From CAYTED01 sp964404075 (lineage in GTDB: Bacteria; Patescibacteriota; Minisyncoccia; Moranbacterales; UBA1568): a DNA stretch of 21,663 nucleotides. The DNA lies in NCBI GenBank assembly GCA_964404075.1, contig CAYOIM010000013.1, forward strand, positions 1-21,663, given 5' to 3'. Shown piece after piece: positions 7,020 through 14,169 of the stretch (within the stretch, counting starts at the first letter, position 1; each line of letters begins with the position of its first letter). A model generated the notes under the pieces. It was given only the letters and a program-made list of their open reading frames with translations, was not told the origin of the DNA and made no database searches. The position numbers were made by a program, and so were the translations under genes.

Positions 7020-7107
7020 CAAATATCAAATCAATGATTAAAGTAAAAATATCAAAAAATCATATTTTATTTTAGTCATTGGAATTTAGAGTTTGATTTG
7101 ATATTTG
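7020..7107. repeat. Fold-back AT-rich spacer between atpA and atpG
   Basis: Perfect 13-bp inverted repeat caaatatcaaatc (7020-7032) and gatttgatatttg (7095-7107). The arms sit 17 nt after the atpA stop and 27 nt before the atpG ATG. It has the same architecture as the atpF-atpH spacer, with related but different words. Confidence 0.7.
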
Positions 7108-7134
7108 AAGTTGGGATTTTGAAATTGATACATT

Positions 7135-8049
7135 ATGGCTTCAGTGAGAGATATCAGGCGGCGAATCAAGGGCGTGAAAGCCACGGGGAAAATCACCCGG
7201 GCGATGGAGATGATTTCGGCTGTCAAAATGCGCAAGGCCGTGGCGCAGGTGGTGGCTATCCGACCGTATGCGGAGAGCGTGCTCGATATGCTCCATCAGC
7301 TCTCGGTACTCCAGCAGGGAGGAGAGCACCCGCTCCTTCTCGAGCGGCCCATACGGATGCAGTTGTATGTGGTGATCTCCTCGAACCGCGGGTTGTGCGG
7401 GGGATTCAATTCGCAGATCGTGAAGAAGCTCCGGCAGACATTGAAAGAGGATGAGGGTCGTCCCGCGCGATTCATCACGATTGGAAGGAAGGCGGAGCAT
7501 GCGGTACGGCGGATCACCGCGTCGATGTCGGGAGGAGAAATCATTGCTTCGTTTTCGGATGTTCTCGGAACGCCGAGCGTCGCGCTCATGCGGCCCGTCG
7601 CGAAAGTGCTCATCGAGGAATTCGAGGCGGGACGGGTGGATCGGGTCGTGATGATCTATACGGATTTCAAATCCATGCTCTCGCAGGAGGTGAAAGTGCG
7701 GGCGCTCCTCCCGGTGACGGAGCGGGATGTGCACAAGGCGCTCCATGAGATCGATCGCATGAGCGAAGTGAAGGAACGGACATTGGTAGCGGAATATGTG
7801 ATCGAGCCGTCGCCGAAGAAAGTGTTGTGGAGGATGATTCCGCGGCTTATCGAGATGGAATTGTATCATGGCGTGCTCGAGAGCAATGCGTCGCAGGAGG
7901 CGGCGCGGATGATGGCGATGCGGAATGCGACTGATGCGGCGAAAGAGATGGTGGGTGACCTCACGCTCGCATACAATCAGATCCGTCAGGGGAAGATCAC
8001 CCAGGAAATCGCGGAGCTGTCGGCAGGTATGGCGGCGGTGACGAAGTAA
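7135..8049 (+). CDS. atpG: ATP synthase F1 subunit gamma
   Basis: Central rotor shaft. At 304 residues it is slightly longer than the typical 285-295. The N-terminal coiled-coil helix MASVRDIRRRIKGVKATGKITRAMEMISAVKMRKA and the Rossmann-like motif SSNRGLCGGFNSQI are canonical, as is the C-terminal helix ending in ITQEIAELSAGMAAV. The final motif is close to the usual RQAxITxEIxEIVxGAxA. No SD precedes the ATG (aaattgatacattatg). The next gene is an unrelated ORF6N protein, placed before atpD. Confidence 0.96.
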   Translation: MASVRDIRRRIKGVKATGKITRAMEMISAVKMRKAVAQVVAIRPYAESVLDMLHQLSVLQQGGEHPLLLERPIRMQLYVVISSNRGLCGGFNSQIVKKLRQTLKEDEGRPARFITIGRKAEHAVRRITASMSGGEIIASFSDVLGTPSVALMRPVAKVLIEEFEAGRVDRVVMIYTDFKSMLSQEVKVRALLPVTERDVHKALHEIDRMSEVKERTLVAEYVIEPSPKKVLWRMIPRLIEMELYHGVLESNASQEAARMMAMRNATDAAKEMVGDLTLAYNQIRQGKITQEIAELSAGMAAVTK

Positions 8050-8091
8050 GAGGAAGAGGTGAGAGTTTTGGAAAGAGAGCTGAGAATAAGA

Positions 8092-8646
8092 ATGGAAAAG
8101 AATATGCAGAAAAAAGAATTGGCAAAAAATATCATCCCGAGCGCACGCATTGAGAAGCGGATTTTTTGGCTACGCGAGGAGAAGGTGATGCTGGATTCCG
8201 ATTTGGCGGAGTTGTATGAGGTGGAGACGAAGGTATTGGTTCAGGCAGTGAAACGAAATGCCGAACGCTTTCCGAAGGATTTCATGTTTCAGCTTTTTGA
8301 TCGTGAGATGGAAGTTTTGAGGTCACAAATTGTGACCTCAAACGGAATTGAGGCTCAGATAAAGCGAGGAGGAAGACGATATAATGCATATGCTTTTACC
8401 GAGTTGGGTGTGGCGATGCTTTCAAGTGTATTGAAAAGTGATCGAGCGGTCGCCGTGAACATCCAAATTATGCGTACATTTGTCCAGCTCCGAAACATGC
8501 TCATGACATATGATGCCCTGCGTAAGAAGATAGAGTCGATGGAACGGAAGTATGATAAACAATTCAAAGCGGTGTTCGATGTCCTGAGGCAGTTGTTGAA
8601 AGAAGAGGAAGAACCGAAGCGGAAAATCGGATTTACGGAGAAGTGA
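8092..8646 (+). CDS. ORF6N (KilA-N-like) domain protein inserted in the atp operon
   Basis: The ORF6N domain is a DNA-binding fold known from phage antirepressors and widespread as a stand-alone gene in bacteria; the role of the bacterial copies is unknown. The signature is clear: VMLDSDLAELYEVETKVL, then AVKRNAERFPKDFMFQL, LRSQIVTSN, GGRRYNAYAFTELGVAMLSSVLKS and VNIQIMRTFVQLR. After about residue 140 a charged coiled coil follows (RKKIESMERKYDKQFKAV), the usual C-terminal extension. Start candidates are GTG 8059, ATG 8092 and ATG 8104; family alignment favours 8092 or 8104. It lies between atpG and atpD on the same strand, so it is probably co-transcribed with the ATP synthase. Compared with the common SQIVTSxGGRRY, it has an extra segment (NGIEAQIKR) before GGRRY. 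Confidence 0.9.
   Translation: MEKNMQKKELAKNIIPSARIEKRIFWLREEKVMLDSDLAELYEVETKVLVQAVKRNAERFPKDFMFQLFDREMEVLRSQIVTSNGIEAQIKRGGRRYNAYAFTELGVAMLSSVLKSDRAVAVNIQIMRTFVQLRNMLMTYDALRKKIESMERKYDKQFKAVFDVLRQLLKEEEEPKRKIGFTEK
8316..8342. repeat. Perfect 13-bp palindrome inside the ORF6N gene
   Basis: Arms tttgaggtcacaa (8316-8328) and ttgtgacctcaaa (8330-8342) with a single central base. It encodes the conserved VLRSQIVTS motif, so the palindrome may be a by-product of codon choice or an operator-like or structured element within the coding region. Confidence 0.65.
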
Positions 8647-8699
8647 TGAAAGTGACGGATCTGGAATCTGGAGTTGAGAAAAAATCCTCAGTGAAACGA

Positions 8700-8745
8700 A
8701 TGACCCCGTGATAGTTTACGGGATCCCTCGACAAGCTCGGGATGA
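8700..8745. repeat. Short hairpins in the ORF6N-atpD spacer
   Basis: A stem cccgt/acggg (8705-8709 and 8718-8722) is followed by ccctcgacaagctcggg (8725-8741). The second element resembles a GACAAGCTCGGGATGAC-type phrase that I recall as a dispersed spacer repeat in other bacterial genomes. The rest of the 167-bp spacer (8760-8813) is attc/aattc word repeat leading to the atpD ATG. Confidence 0.5.
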
Positions 8746-8813
8746 CAACGGAATAAGTTGTTATTGAGAGAAATTCGTAATTCTTAATTCATGATTCATA
8801 ATTCTCTATAAGT

Positions 8814-10202
8814 ATGAATGAAGGAAAAATAATTCAGGTCATCGGGCCGGTGGTGGACGCGGAATTTGCCGAGGGAGCGACGCTTCCGAAAGTATACGAT
8901 GCGATCGAAATTACGATGGGCGATGAGACGCTCATTGCCGAGGTGCACCAGCATCTCGGAGGGAATCGCGTGCGTGCGGTCGCCATGGGGACGACGGACG
9001 GTCTCGCTCGCGGGATGAAAGTCGTCGCGACGGGTGCGCCGATCTCGGTGCCGGTCGGTGAAGAAGTGCTGGGGCGCATGTTCAATGTGCTCGGATCGGT
9101 GATCGATGGCAAGCCGGAGATAACGGCGAAAGTGAGGCGATCCATCCATCGCGCGGCTCCGGCATTCGATGCGCAGTCGACGAAGGCAGAAGTTTTCGAA
9201 ACGGGTATCAAATCGATCGATCTCATCTGCCCGTTCATGAAGGGTGGCAAGGTGGGACTATTCGGTGGTGCGGGTGTCGGGAAGACCGTGGTGATCCAGG
9301 AACTCATCCGAAATATCGCGCAGGAGCATGGCGGGTATTCCGTCTTCGCCGGTGTGGGGGAACGAACCCGTGAGGGAAATGATCTGTATCATGAGATGAA
9401 GGAGTCTGGCGTGCTGGAGAAGACCGCACTCGTCTTCGGTCAGATGAATGAACCACCGGGCGCACGGCAACGTGTCGCCCTCTCAGCACTCACCATGGCG
9501 GAGGAGTTCCGTGATGCCGAAGGGAAGGATGTCCTCCTCTTCATCGACAATATTTTCCGTTTCACGCAAGCGGGTTCGGAAGTGTCGGCACTGCTCGGTC
9601 GTATTCCGTCGGCGGTAGGGTATCAGCCGACGCTTGCCGAAGAGATGGGCGCGCTTCAGGAGCGAATTACCTCGACGAAGAAAGGATCCATCACTTCGGT
9701 GCAGGCGGTATATGTGCCGGCGGACGACCTGACCGATCCGGCGCCGGCGACGACTTTCGGTCATCTCGATTCAACGGTCGTGCTCTCCCGCGCTCTCTCG
9801 GAGCTCGGTATCTATCCGGCGGTCGATCCGCTCGATTCGAGTTCGACCATACTCGATCCGCAACTCGTCGGAGAGCGGCACTATGCGGTCGCCCGTGCGG
9901 TGCAGAGAGTCCTCCAGAAGTATAAGGACCTGCAGGACATCATCGCGATCCTCGGTATGGAGGAATTGACCGACGAGGATAAACAGACGGTGGCGCGCGC
10001 GAGGAAGATCCAGAAGTATCTCTCCCAGCCGTTCTTCGTCGCGGAGCAATTCACTGGGAGCAAAGGCAAGTATGTGAAACTCGAGGACACCGTGAGTGGA
10101 TTCGAGCGCATCCTCTCGGGAGAGCTCGACGATATCCAGGAGCAGAATTTCTACATGAAAGGATCGATTGAGGAAGTGATAGTGGAAAGCAAGAAGAACT
10201 GA
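8814..10202 (+). CDS. atpD: ATP synthase F1 subunit beta
   Basis: Catalytic subunit of F1. 462 residues, normal length. Walker A GGAGVGKT is at residues 151-158; the catalytic Glu and Arg context GVGERTREGNDLYHEM follows; Walker B is VLLFIDNIFRFTQAGSEVSALLGRIPSAVGYQPTL. The DELSEED-like loop reads MEELTDEDKQ. N-terminal barrel: GKIIQVIGPVVDAEF. It starts at ATG 8814 without SD; the upstream region is AT-rich word repeat. It is split from atpG by the ORF6N gene and from atpC by a four-helix-bundle gene. Confidence 0.97.
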   Translation: MNEGKIIQVIGPVVDAEFAEGATLPKVYDAIEITMGDETLIAEVHQHLGGNRVRAVAMGTTDGLARGMKVVATGAPISVPVGEEVLGRMFNVLGSVIDGKPEITAKVRRSIHRAAPAFDAQSTKAEVFETGIKSIDLICPFMKGGKVGLFGGAGVGKTVVIQELIRNIAQEHGGYSVFAGVGERTREGNDLYHEMKESGVLEKTALVFGQMNEPPGARQRVALSALTMAEEFRDAEGKDVLLFIDNIFRFTQAGSEVSALLGRIPSAVGYQPTLAEEMGALQERITSTKKGSITSVQAVYVPADDLTDPAPATTFGHLDSTVVLSRALSELGIYPAVDPLDSSSTILDPQLVGERHYAVARAVQRVLQKYKDLQDIIAILGMEELTDEDKQTVARARKIQKYLSQPFFVAEQFTGSKGKYVKLEDTVSGFERILSGELDDIQEQNFYMKGSIEEVIVESKKN

Positions 10203-10236
10203 CGACTAACGACGAACGACCGACGACAAGAATCTA

Positions 10237-10611
10237 ATGAGTATGGATCAATTTCGTTTCCTCAATTGGGGGGTCTATCGGGACGCGCAGGAGCTGTTCT
10301 CTTTGACATTAAAATTTGTAAAAAAATTACCGAAGGAGTATCGCTTTGAATTAGGAAGTCAGATAATTCGTTCGAGCTTTTCGGTGGTATTGAATATTGC
10401 TGAAGGAAGCGGAAAATCAACAGATAAAGAATTGAATCGGTATCTCAATATCTCCCTGGGTTCTTTATATGAAGTATTGGCATCAATCGATATCCTGAGA
10501 AGGAATGACTTACTGATGGATTCTGAATGGATTGATGTTATGGAGAGGGTCCGCCGTATCTCGAGTCAACTCGGTGGTTTTAAGAAGAAGTTAATCCGTC
10601 GTGAGTCGTGA
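10237..10611 (+). CDS. Four-helix-bundle protein, 23S rRNA intervening-sequence (IVP) family
   Basis: 124 residues matching the small helical family first noted in 23S rRNA intervening sequences and now known from many bacterial loci; its function is not established. Typical landmarks are VYRDAQELFSLTLKFVKKLPKEYRFELGSQIIRSSFSVVLNIAEGSGK (residues about 13-60), then the ELNRYLNISLGSLYEV motif. It sits between atpD and atpC, 34 bp after atpD and 19 bp before atpC. The two flanking spacers carry GTCGT-type words, inverted with respect to each other (tgacgactaacgac upstream, gtcgtgagttgtaag downstream), which could be insertion footprints. No rRNA is nearby. Confidence 0.88.
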   Translation: MSMDQFRFLNWGVYRDAQELFSLTLKFVKKLPKEYRFELGSQIIRSSFSVVLNIAEGSGKSTDKELNRYLNISLGSLYEVLASIDILRRNDLLMDSEWIDVMERVRRISSQLGGFKKKLIRRES

Positions 10612-10630
10612 GTTGTAAGTTGTTTGTCGT

Positions 10631-11086
10631 ATGTCAGTAATTAAATTCAAAATTGTCACTCCGGAGCGGGTGGTATCGGAGGAGGAGATTTTTCAGATCA
10701 CCCTCCCGATCGAGGGCGGCGAGGTGACGATCCTGCCGAATCACATTCCGTATATTGGTACCGTGCAGGCAGGCGAAATCCTCATCCGGAAAGAAGTGAA
10801 TGGAGAGGAAACGAGCCTGGCGACATCCGGTGGATTCGTCGAGTTTCATGACAATGCGCTCGTCGTCCTCGCGGATACGGCGGAACGAGCGGATGAAATC
10901 GATCTCGCGAGAGCGGAGGAAGCGAGGAAGAAGGCGGAGGAAATCATGCGAGAGACCGTGCAGGCGGATGATGAGAATTATGCCCGCGTGGCGGCGCTTA
11001 TCGAGAAGGAATCGGCTCGTGTCCGCGTGGCGAGAAAGCATCATTCGAGGCGAGCTCTATCGATGAATGAGGGAAGTGGTGTATAA
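10631..11086 (+). CDS. atpC: ATP synthase F1 subunit epsilon
   Basis: Rotor and regulatory subunit. The N-terminal beta-sandwich is clear (FKIVTPERVVSEEEIFQITLPIEGGEVTILPNH, then the GGFVEFHDNALVVLADTAERA motif, to about residue 87). A helical C-terminal domain follows (EIDLARAEEARKKAEEIM...ARVAALIEKESARVRVARKH). At 151 residues it is a little longer than the usual 130-140, with an extra basic tail. The ATG lies in a repeated word (gtcgtatgtca) and lacks SD. The stop TAA lies within TATAAT. Confidence 0.95.
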   Translation: MSVIKFKIVTPERVVSEEEIFQITLPIEGGEVTILPNHIPYIGTVQAGEILIRKEVNGEETSLATSGGFVEFHDNALVVLADTAERADEIDLARAEEARKKAEEIMRETVQADDENYARVAALIEKESARVRVARKHHSRRALSMNEGSGV

Positions 11087-11087
11087 T
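11082..11087 (+). promoter_or_regulatory. -10-like TATAAT overlapping the atpC stop
   Basis: Perfect TATAAT 27 nt before the ATG at 11114. No good -35 is visible. It is one of three TATAAT hexamers fused to stop codons in this window. Confidence 0.35.
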
Positions 11088-11113
11088 GACCTCAGAGAAT
11101 TCTTCTGGGTCGT

Positions 11114-11716
11114 ATGTCATTTGTCGTAAGTCAAGAAAGTATGGGATTCGAGAGCAAGATGCTGAAAAAAATGTTCGAGAATGATCCGACCGTAGAGCGA
11201 GTGAAAAGCGTGGAGTTGGTGGCGTCGCGCCTGCGGGAGAAATACAAGTATGAGGATCTGTCGTCATTCGTCGGGTACCTCGAATCCATGGAGAAGTTTT
11301 TCCTCGAAGTGGAGAAGCGGCACGAAAACGGTAAGCAGTTGAAGGAAGATATGATCCAGACGGAGATCTATCTCATGGCATCCTCGCTCCGTATCGATCA
11401 GCAGATCCTCCGTGATATCTATGACAAGTTCCAGTCATTGACGACGACCGTCGCCGATGTCCATACCATCATCGAGCGATTGCTCGCCGAGTATCCGGAT
11501 CAGGATTGTCAGTCGTTCATCCGGTATCTCCGCGATATCACGGTGATTTTCCTCGGGTATCAGGAGGAGCGAGTGCTGACATCCGCCGAGACTCGTGCCA
11601 TCATACACCAGGCGATAGTGGCGAAGATGAAGGTGCTGTCGGCGGATGGTGCGCCGGATATCGCGATGCTCGAGAGGATTAGATCGGAATTTTTCGCCGC
11701 ACTGGAGAAACAGTAA
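11114..11716 (+). CDS. Unknown all-helical protein with an internal duplication
   Basis: 200 residues, no recognised family, no membrane segment. It seems to contain two related units of about 70 residues: unit 1 about 38-106 (SRLREKYKYEDLSSF.GYL.., ending ILRDIYDKF) and unit 2 about 121-193 (ERLLAEYPDQDCQSF.RYL.., ending MLERIRSEF). Shared positions include L-x-x-x-Y, D, SF-x-x-YL, FL, a Q/E-I core and a final I-x-x-F. The first nine residues (MSFVVSQES) are encoded by the repeated word gtcgtatgtcatttg, so the true start may be ATG 11141. It lies 22 bp upstream of a response regulator and probably shares an operon with it; an associated signalling role is only an inference from context. Confidence 0.65.
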   Translation: MSFVVSQESMGFESKMLKKMFENDPTVERVKSVELVASRLREKYKYEDLSSFVGYLESMEKFFLEVEKRHENGKQLKEDMIQTEIYLMASSLRIDQQILRDIYDKFQSLTTTVADVHTIIERLLAEYPDQDCQSFIRYLRDITVIFLGYQEERVLTSAETRAIIHQAIVAKMKVLSADGAPDIAMLERIRSEFFAALEKQ

Positions 11717-11738
11717 TCGTCGAATAATAGGAAGTCTT

Positions 11739-12128
11739 ATGGAAGCGGAAGCAACAAACGGCAAGCTCGTCTGTCTCATCGATGACGATGCGAATATCCG
11801 GGATATCTATGAGCGGAAATTCCTCCAGAGCGGATTCGATATTGTCTCGGCGAAGGACGGGGAGGAAGGTCTCCGTGCTATCGCGCTCAATCACCCCGAT
11901 ATCATCCTGCTTGATATCCAGATGCCGGTCATGGGTGGTATGGAGGTATTGAAGGAGCTGAAGAAAGACGAGGAATTAGTGAAGATTCCCGTCGTCATCC
12001 TTTCCAATGTGGACGATGAGGTGGTGTTTTCTGAGATTGGCAAGGAGTATGTGACGAAATTCTACCTCGTGAAATCGCTCACGACTCCGCAGAAAGTGGT
12101 GGGTATCGTGCGGGAGATACTGCACTAG
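11739..12128 (+). CDS. Stand-alone response regulator receiver (CheY-like)
   Basis: 129 residues, a single receiver domain without output domain. Acidic pocket DDD at residues 15-17, phospho-acceptor D59 in IILLDIQMPVMGG, Ser switch residue in VVILSNVDD, and the conserved Lys in FYLVKSL. It starts at ATG 11739 (MEAEATNGK); the frame stays open upstream but overlaps the previous gene in another frame. A weak SD (AGGAAG) lies 4 nt before the ATG. No histidine kinase is present in the window, so its partner must be elsewhere. A hairpin repeat and a 12-bp inverted repeat follow. Confidence 0.93.
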   Translation: MEAEATNGKLVCLIDDDANIRDIYERKFLQSGFDIVSAKDGEEGLRAIALNHPDIILLDIQMPVMGGMEVLKELKKDEELVKIPVVILSNVDDEVVFSEIGKEYVTKFYLVKSLTTPQKVVGIVREILH

Positions 12129-12150
12129 GAGATGAAGTGAGGGAGGAGGG

Positions 12151-12203
12151 ATTTTTTTCAGCGGACCCACCGCTCAAAAAGCGGAACGACCGTTGTAAAA
12201 AAT
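12151..12203. repeat. Hairpin repeat, copy 5
   Basis: The core is 12159-12195 (orientation A) with private arms attttttt and aaaaaat. It lies 31 bp after the response regulator stop and is the only intergenic copy whose next gene start (pyrF) is more than 200 nt away without another copy or terminator between. Confidence 0.85.
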
Positions 12204-12238
12204 GGGATGAAAGGGGCGAAATGGGCTGAAGGGGCTTG

Positions 12239-12297
12239 CCCGCACACCAAATGAGCTTCATTGATTCTCTTATCTTAAAGGTCAATTGGTGTGCGGG
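12239..12297. repeat. Perfect 12-bp inverted repeat, 35-bp loop
   Basis: cccgcacaccaa (12239-12250) and ttggtgtgcggg (12286-12297). It is followed by ttgattttt, so it may act as a weak terminator of the response regulator unit. The same ttgatt could be the -35 of the next promoter. The loop contains a small aatga/tcatt stem. Confidence 0.75.
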
Positions 12298-12326
12298 TTG
12301 ATTTTTCCTCGGGTTTCTGATAGGGT
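12298..12326 (+). promoter_or_regulatory. Candidate promoter for the pyrF unit
   Basis: TTGATT (12298-12303), a 17-bp spacer and TAGGGT (12321-12326). The -10 is poor, so this is tentative. The transcript would begin near 12333 with a small stem gtctg-ttt-cagac (12335-12347), then an AGGAGG. Confidence 0.35.
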
Positions 12327-12367
12327 GGTGGCAAGTCTGTTTCAGACGAAAGGAGGGATTGGGCAGG

Positions 12368-12442
12368 ATGCTCAATTCTTTTTGTTATCTTACCAAATTG
12401 CGAGGTAGAAAAAAACATGAACAAGCCACTGGTTTCACCTGA
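12368..12442 (+). CDS. Possible 24-aa leader peptide overlapping the pyrF start
   Basis: ATG at 12368 preceded by AGGAGG (12351-12356, 11 nt away), the strongest SD-like motif before any + strand start here. The frame gives MLNSFCYLTKLRGRKKHEQATGFT and stops at 12440-12442, overlapping the first 26 bases of pyrF in another frame. Translation of it could open or close the pyrF start region. It may be chance; no homology is known to me. Confidence 0.35.
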   Translation: MLNSFCYLTKLRGRKKHEQATGFT

Positions 12443-13400
12443 CTGTACTTTCGTCGATGCGCTTCAAGCGGCGCAACTCGAGAAGCAGAGCGTGCTCTGC
12501 ATCGGGCTCGATCCGCAGAAGTACTTCATGCCGCCACCGCTCATCAAAGAGATGCGTGCGGTCTATGGCGACACGGAAGAAGCGTTCGGCGAGTTGGTTT
12601 ACGCCTTCAACAGGGCGATTTTGGAACTCGCTAGTCCGCATGTCTGCATGACGAAACCGCAGGCGGCGTTCTATGAGCGCAGTCATCATGGATGGAAGGC
12701 GCTTGAGAAGACCGGCGCGTATGCCCGGCATCTCGGAGTGCTCTGCACCAAGGATGCCAAGCGTTTCGATGGCGGCGACACGGCCGATGCCTATGCGGAT
12801 GCGCATATCGGTGAGGTTCCGATGTTCGCGGACCAAAACCATGCACTGGCTCCAATTCGCATGGATGCCATGACGATCGGCGGCTATATCGGCGAGGATT
12901 GCGTGGGACGCTTCGCCAAACGCGCGAAGGAGCATGGAACGGGAATCTTCGTCGTCGACAAGACGTCCTTCAAGCCGAATTCGATCATCGAGCAATTGGT
13001 GACGGATAACGGTCTCACCGTATGGGAGCGACTCGCTCACTATGTCAAGGAATGGGGCGAGGGCACCAAAGGAAAGAATAGATATAGCAATGTCGGCGTC
13101 GTCATGGGGGCGACATATCCGGAAGATGCTGTGAAGATGCGGGGAATTCTTCCGAATTCGGTGTTTCTCAAGCCGGGGCTGGGCAAACAAGGTGGCAGTG
13201 TTGACGAGGCCGTCGTCGGGGTCAATGATGACGGATTTGGCATCGTCGTCAGTGATTCGCGTGCGGCTCTGAGTGCGTGGATGGATGGGCCGTTCAAGTG
13301 CGATCCCAAGTATTTCGCACAGGCCACGGCCAATTATCTCGAGGCGAAGAATGCGGAATTGACCGCTGCCCTTCGTCGCGCCGGTAAGTGCGCCTGGTAA
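12417..13400 (+). CDS. pyrF: Orotidine 5'-phosphate decarboxylase, type 2 (pyrF)
   Basis: Decarboxylates OMP to UMP, the last step of UMP synthesis. At 327 residues it is the longer subfamily 2 type. The catalytic motif reads TKDAKRFDGGDTADAYA, with D113, K115 and D118 as the D-x-K-R-x-D signature. VLCIGLDPQ at the start and a VFLKPGLGKQGG phosphate-binding loop near the end fit the family (more often PGxGAQGG). GAGGT lies 10 nt before the ATG as a plausible SD. It forms a pair with the phosphoribosyltransferase gene 45 bp downstream. Candidate phyla bacteria often lack the earlier de novo steps, so the source of orotate cannot be judged from this window. Confidence 0.9.
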   Translation: MNKPLVSPDCTFVDALQAAQLEKQSVLCIGLDPQKYFMPPPLIKEMRAVYGDTEEAFGELVYAFNRAILELASPHVCMTKPQAAFYERSHHGWKALEKTGAYARHLGVLCTKDAKRFDGGDTADAYADAHIGEVPMFADQNHALAPIRMDAMTIGGYIGEDCVGRFAKRAKEHGTGIFVVDKTSFKPNSIIEQLVTDNGLTVWERLAHYVKEWGEGTKGKNRYSNVGVVMGATYPEDAVKMRGILPNSVFLKPGLGKQGGSVDEAVVGVNDDGFGIVVSDSRAALSAWMDGPFKCDPKYFAQATANYLEAKNAELTAALRRAGKCAW

Positions 13401-13445
13401 GTTTGAAACACTAACCGTCACAAGGCGAGAAAGGCAGGGAAAGTC

Positions 13446-14156
13446 ATGAACAATGAAATGAACTCGGCACAGAAAGAGCTCGCGCGGATGATTTGGAATC
13501 TGGGTGCACTGAAGACGAAGGATCATCCGACGGCGGTGGTGCGTGGCGATGAACGGGGATTTCTCCTGAAGGCGCATGAGAGTAATCCTAGTTTGCCACT
13601 CTCGCCGTTTTACCTCAATCTGCGTACGCCGGATAATCCGAAGCCGGGCCCGCTGACCCAGGAGTTCGTCGATCTTACTGCGAAAACCATGCGGACCATG
13701 GTCGATCAGTTCGGTGTGAAATACCAGTATGTCGTCGGCATTCCGAATGCTGGTGATCCATTTGCTGAGTCACATGAGTGGAATTGGGATTGGGACGGAG
13801 TGGGAACTCTTCACCTCGGGAAGCAAGTCGGCGCTATGGATCGAAAAATTCTTGGGCTGGAGGAAGCGGGTCCCATGGTCATGAAGCAAAGATGCCTTTT
13901 GGTCGATGACCTTATTTCGCAGGCCATGACGAAAATCGAGGCAGTCGAGGCGTTGCGAAACGATGATATGCTCGTCACCGATCTCGTCGTGCTCGTGGAT
14001 CGGGAGCAGGGTGGAGTCACTGAATTGGCGCGCTTGGGCGTGGTCACCCATTCGGTGCTGAGTATTTCGCAACTCCTCCATTTCTATCACAAGGAAATGT
14101 GCTGTATGTCCGACGAGGTCTATGCCGAACTGATGCAATATCTCGGTCTGCAGTAA
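13446..14156 (+). CDS. pyrE: Orotate phosphoribosyltransferase-like protein
   Basis: Expected to convert orotate and PRPP to OMP, feeding the pyrF product upstream. 236 residues. PRTase fold marks: VVGIPNAGDPFAE, then LLVDDLISQAMTKIEAVEALR (D154-D155 start the PRPP loop) and VVLVDREQGG, typical of OPRTases. The PRPP loop is unusual: the common TTG-x-S/T turn after the acidic pair is replaced by ISQAMTK, so activity may be altered or the substrate different. The start at 13446 has AGGCAGGG upstream; another ATG lies at 13458. It is the last gene of the unit, with a strong terminator 15-65 bp downstream. The symbol is tentative. Confidence 0.75.
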   Translation: MNNEMNSAQKELARMIWNLGALKTKDHPTAVVRGDERGFLLKAHESNPSLPLSPFYLNLRTPDNPKPGPLTQEFVDLTAKTMRTMVDQFGVKYQYVVGIPNAGDPFAESHEWNWDWDGVGTLHLGKQVGAMDRKILGLEEAGPMVMKQRCLLVDDLISQAMTKIEAVEALRNDDMLVTDLVVLVDREQGGVTELARLGVVTHSVLSISQLLHFYHKEMCCMSDEVYAELMQYLGLQ

Positions 14157-14169
14157 ATCACCGCACAGT

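Larger units (their letters stand above)
10600..11135. repeat. Repeated gtcgt/gtaagt words flanking atpC
   Basis: gtcgtgagtcgtgagttgtaag (10599 on) leads into gtttgtcgtatgtc at the atpC start, and gtcgtatgtcatttgtcgtaag (from 11110) leads into the next gene. Both starts have the ATG inside the word gtcgtatgtca. The atpD-IVP spacer (10204-10230) carries the inverse words. The interval also covers atpC, which is not itself repeat. Confidence 0.55.

Noticed and set aside
12435..13577. 380-residue open frame on the minus strand
   Set aside because: It lies antisense to pyrF, which has a clear family signature; the composition (His/Arg-rich) is that of a shadow frame.
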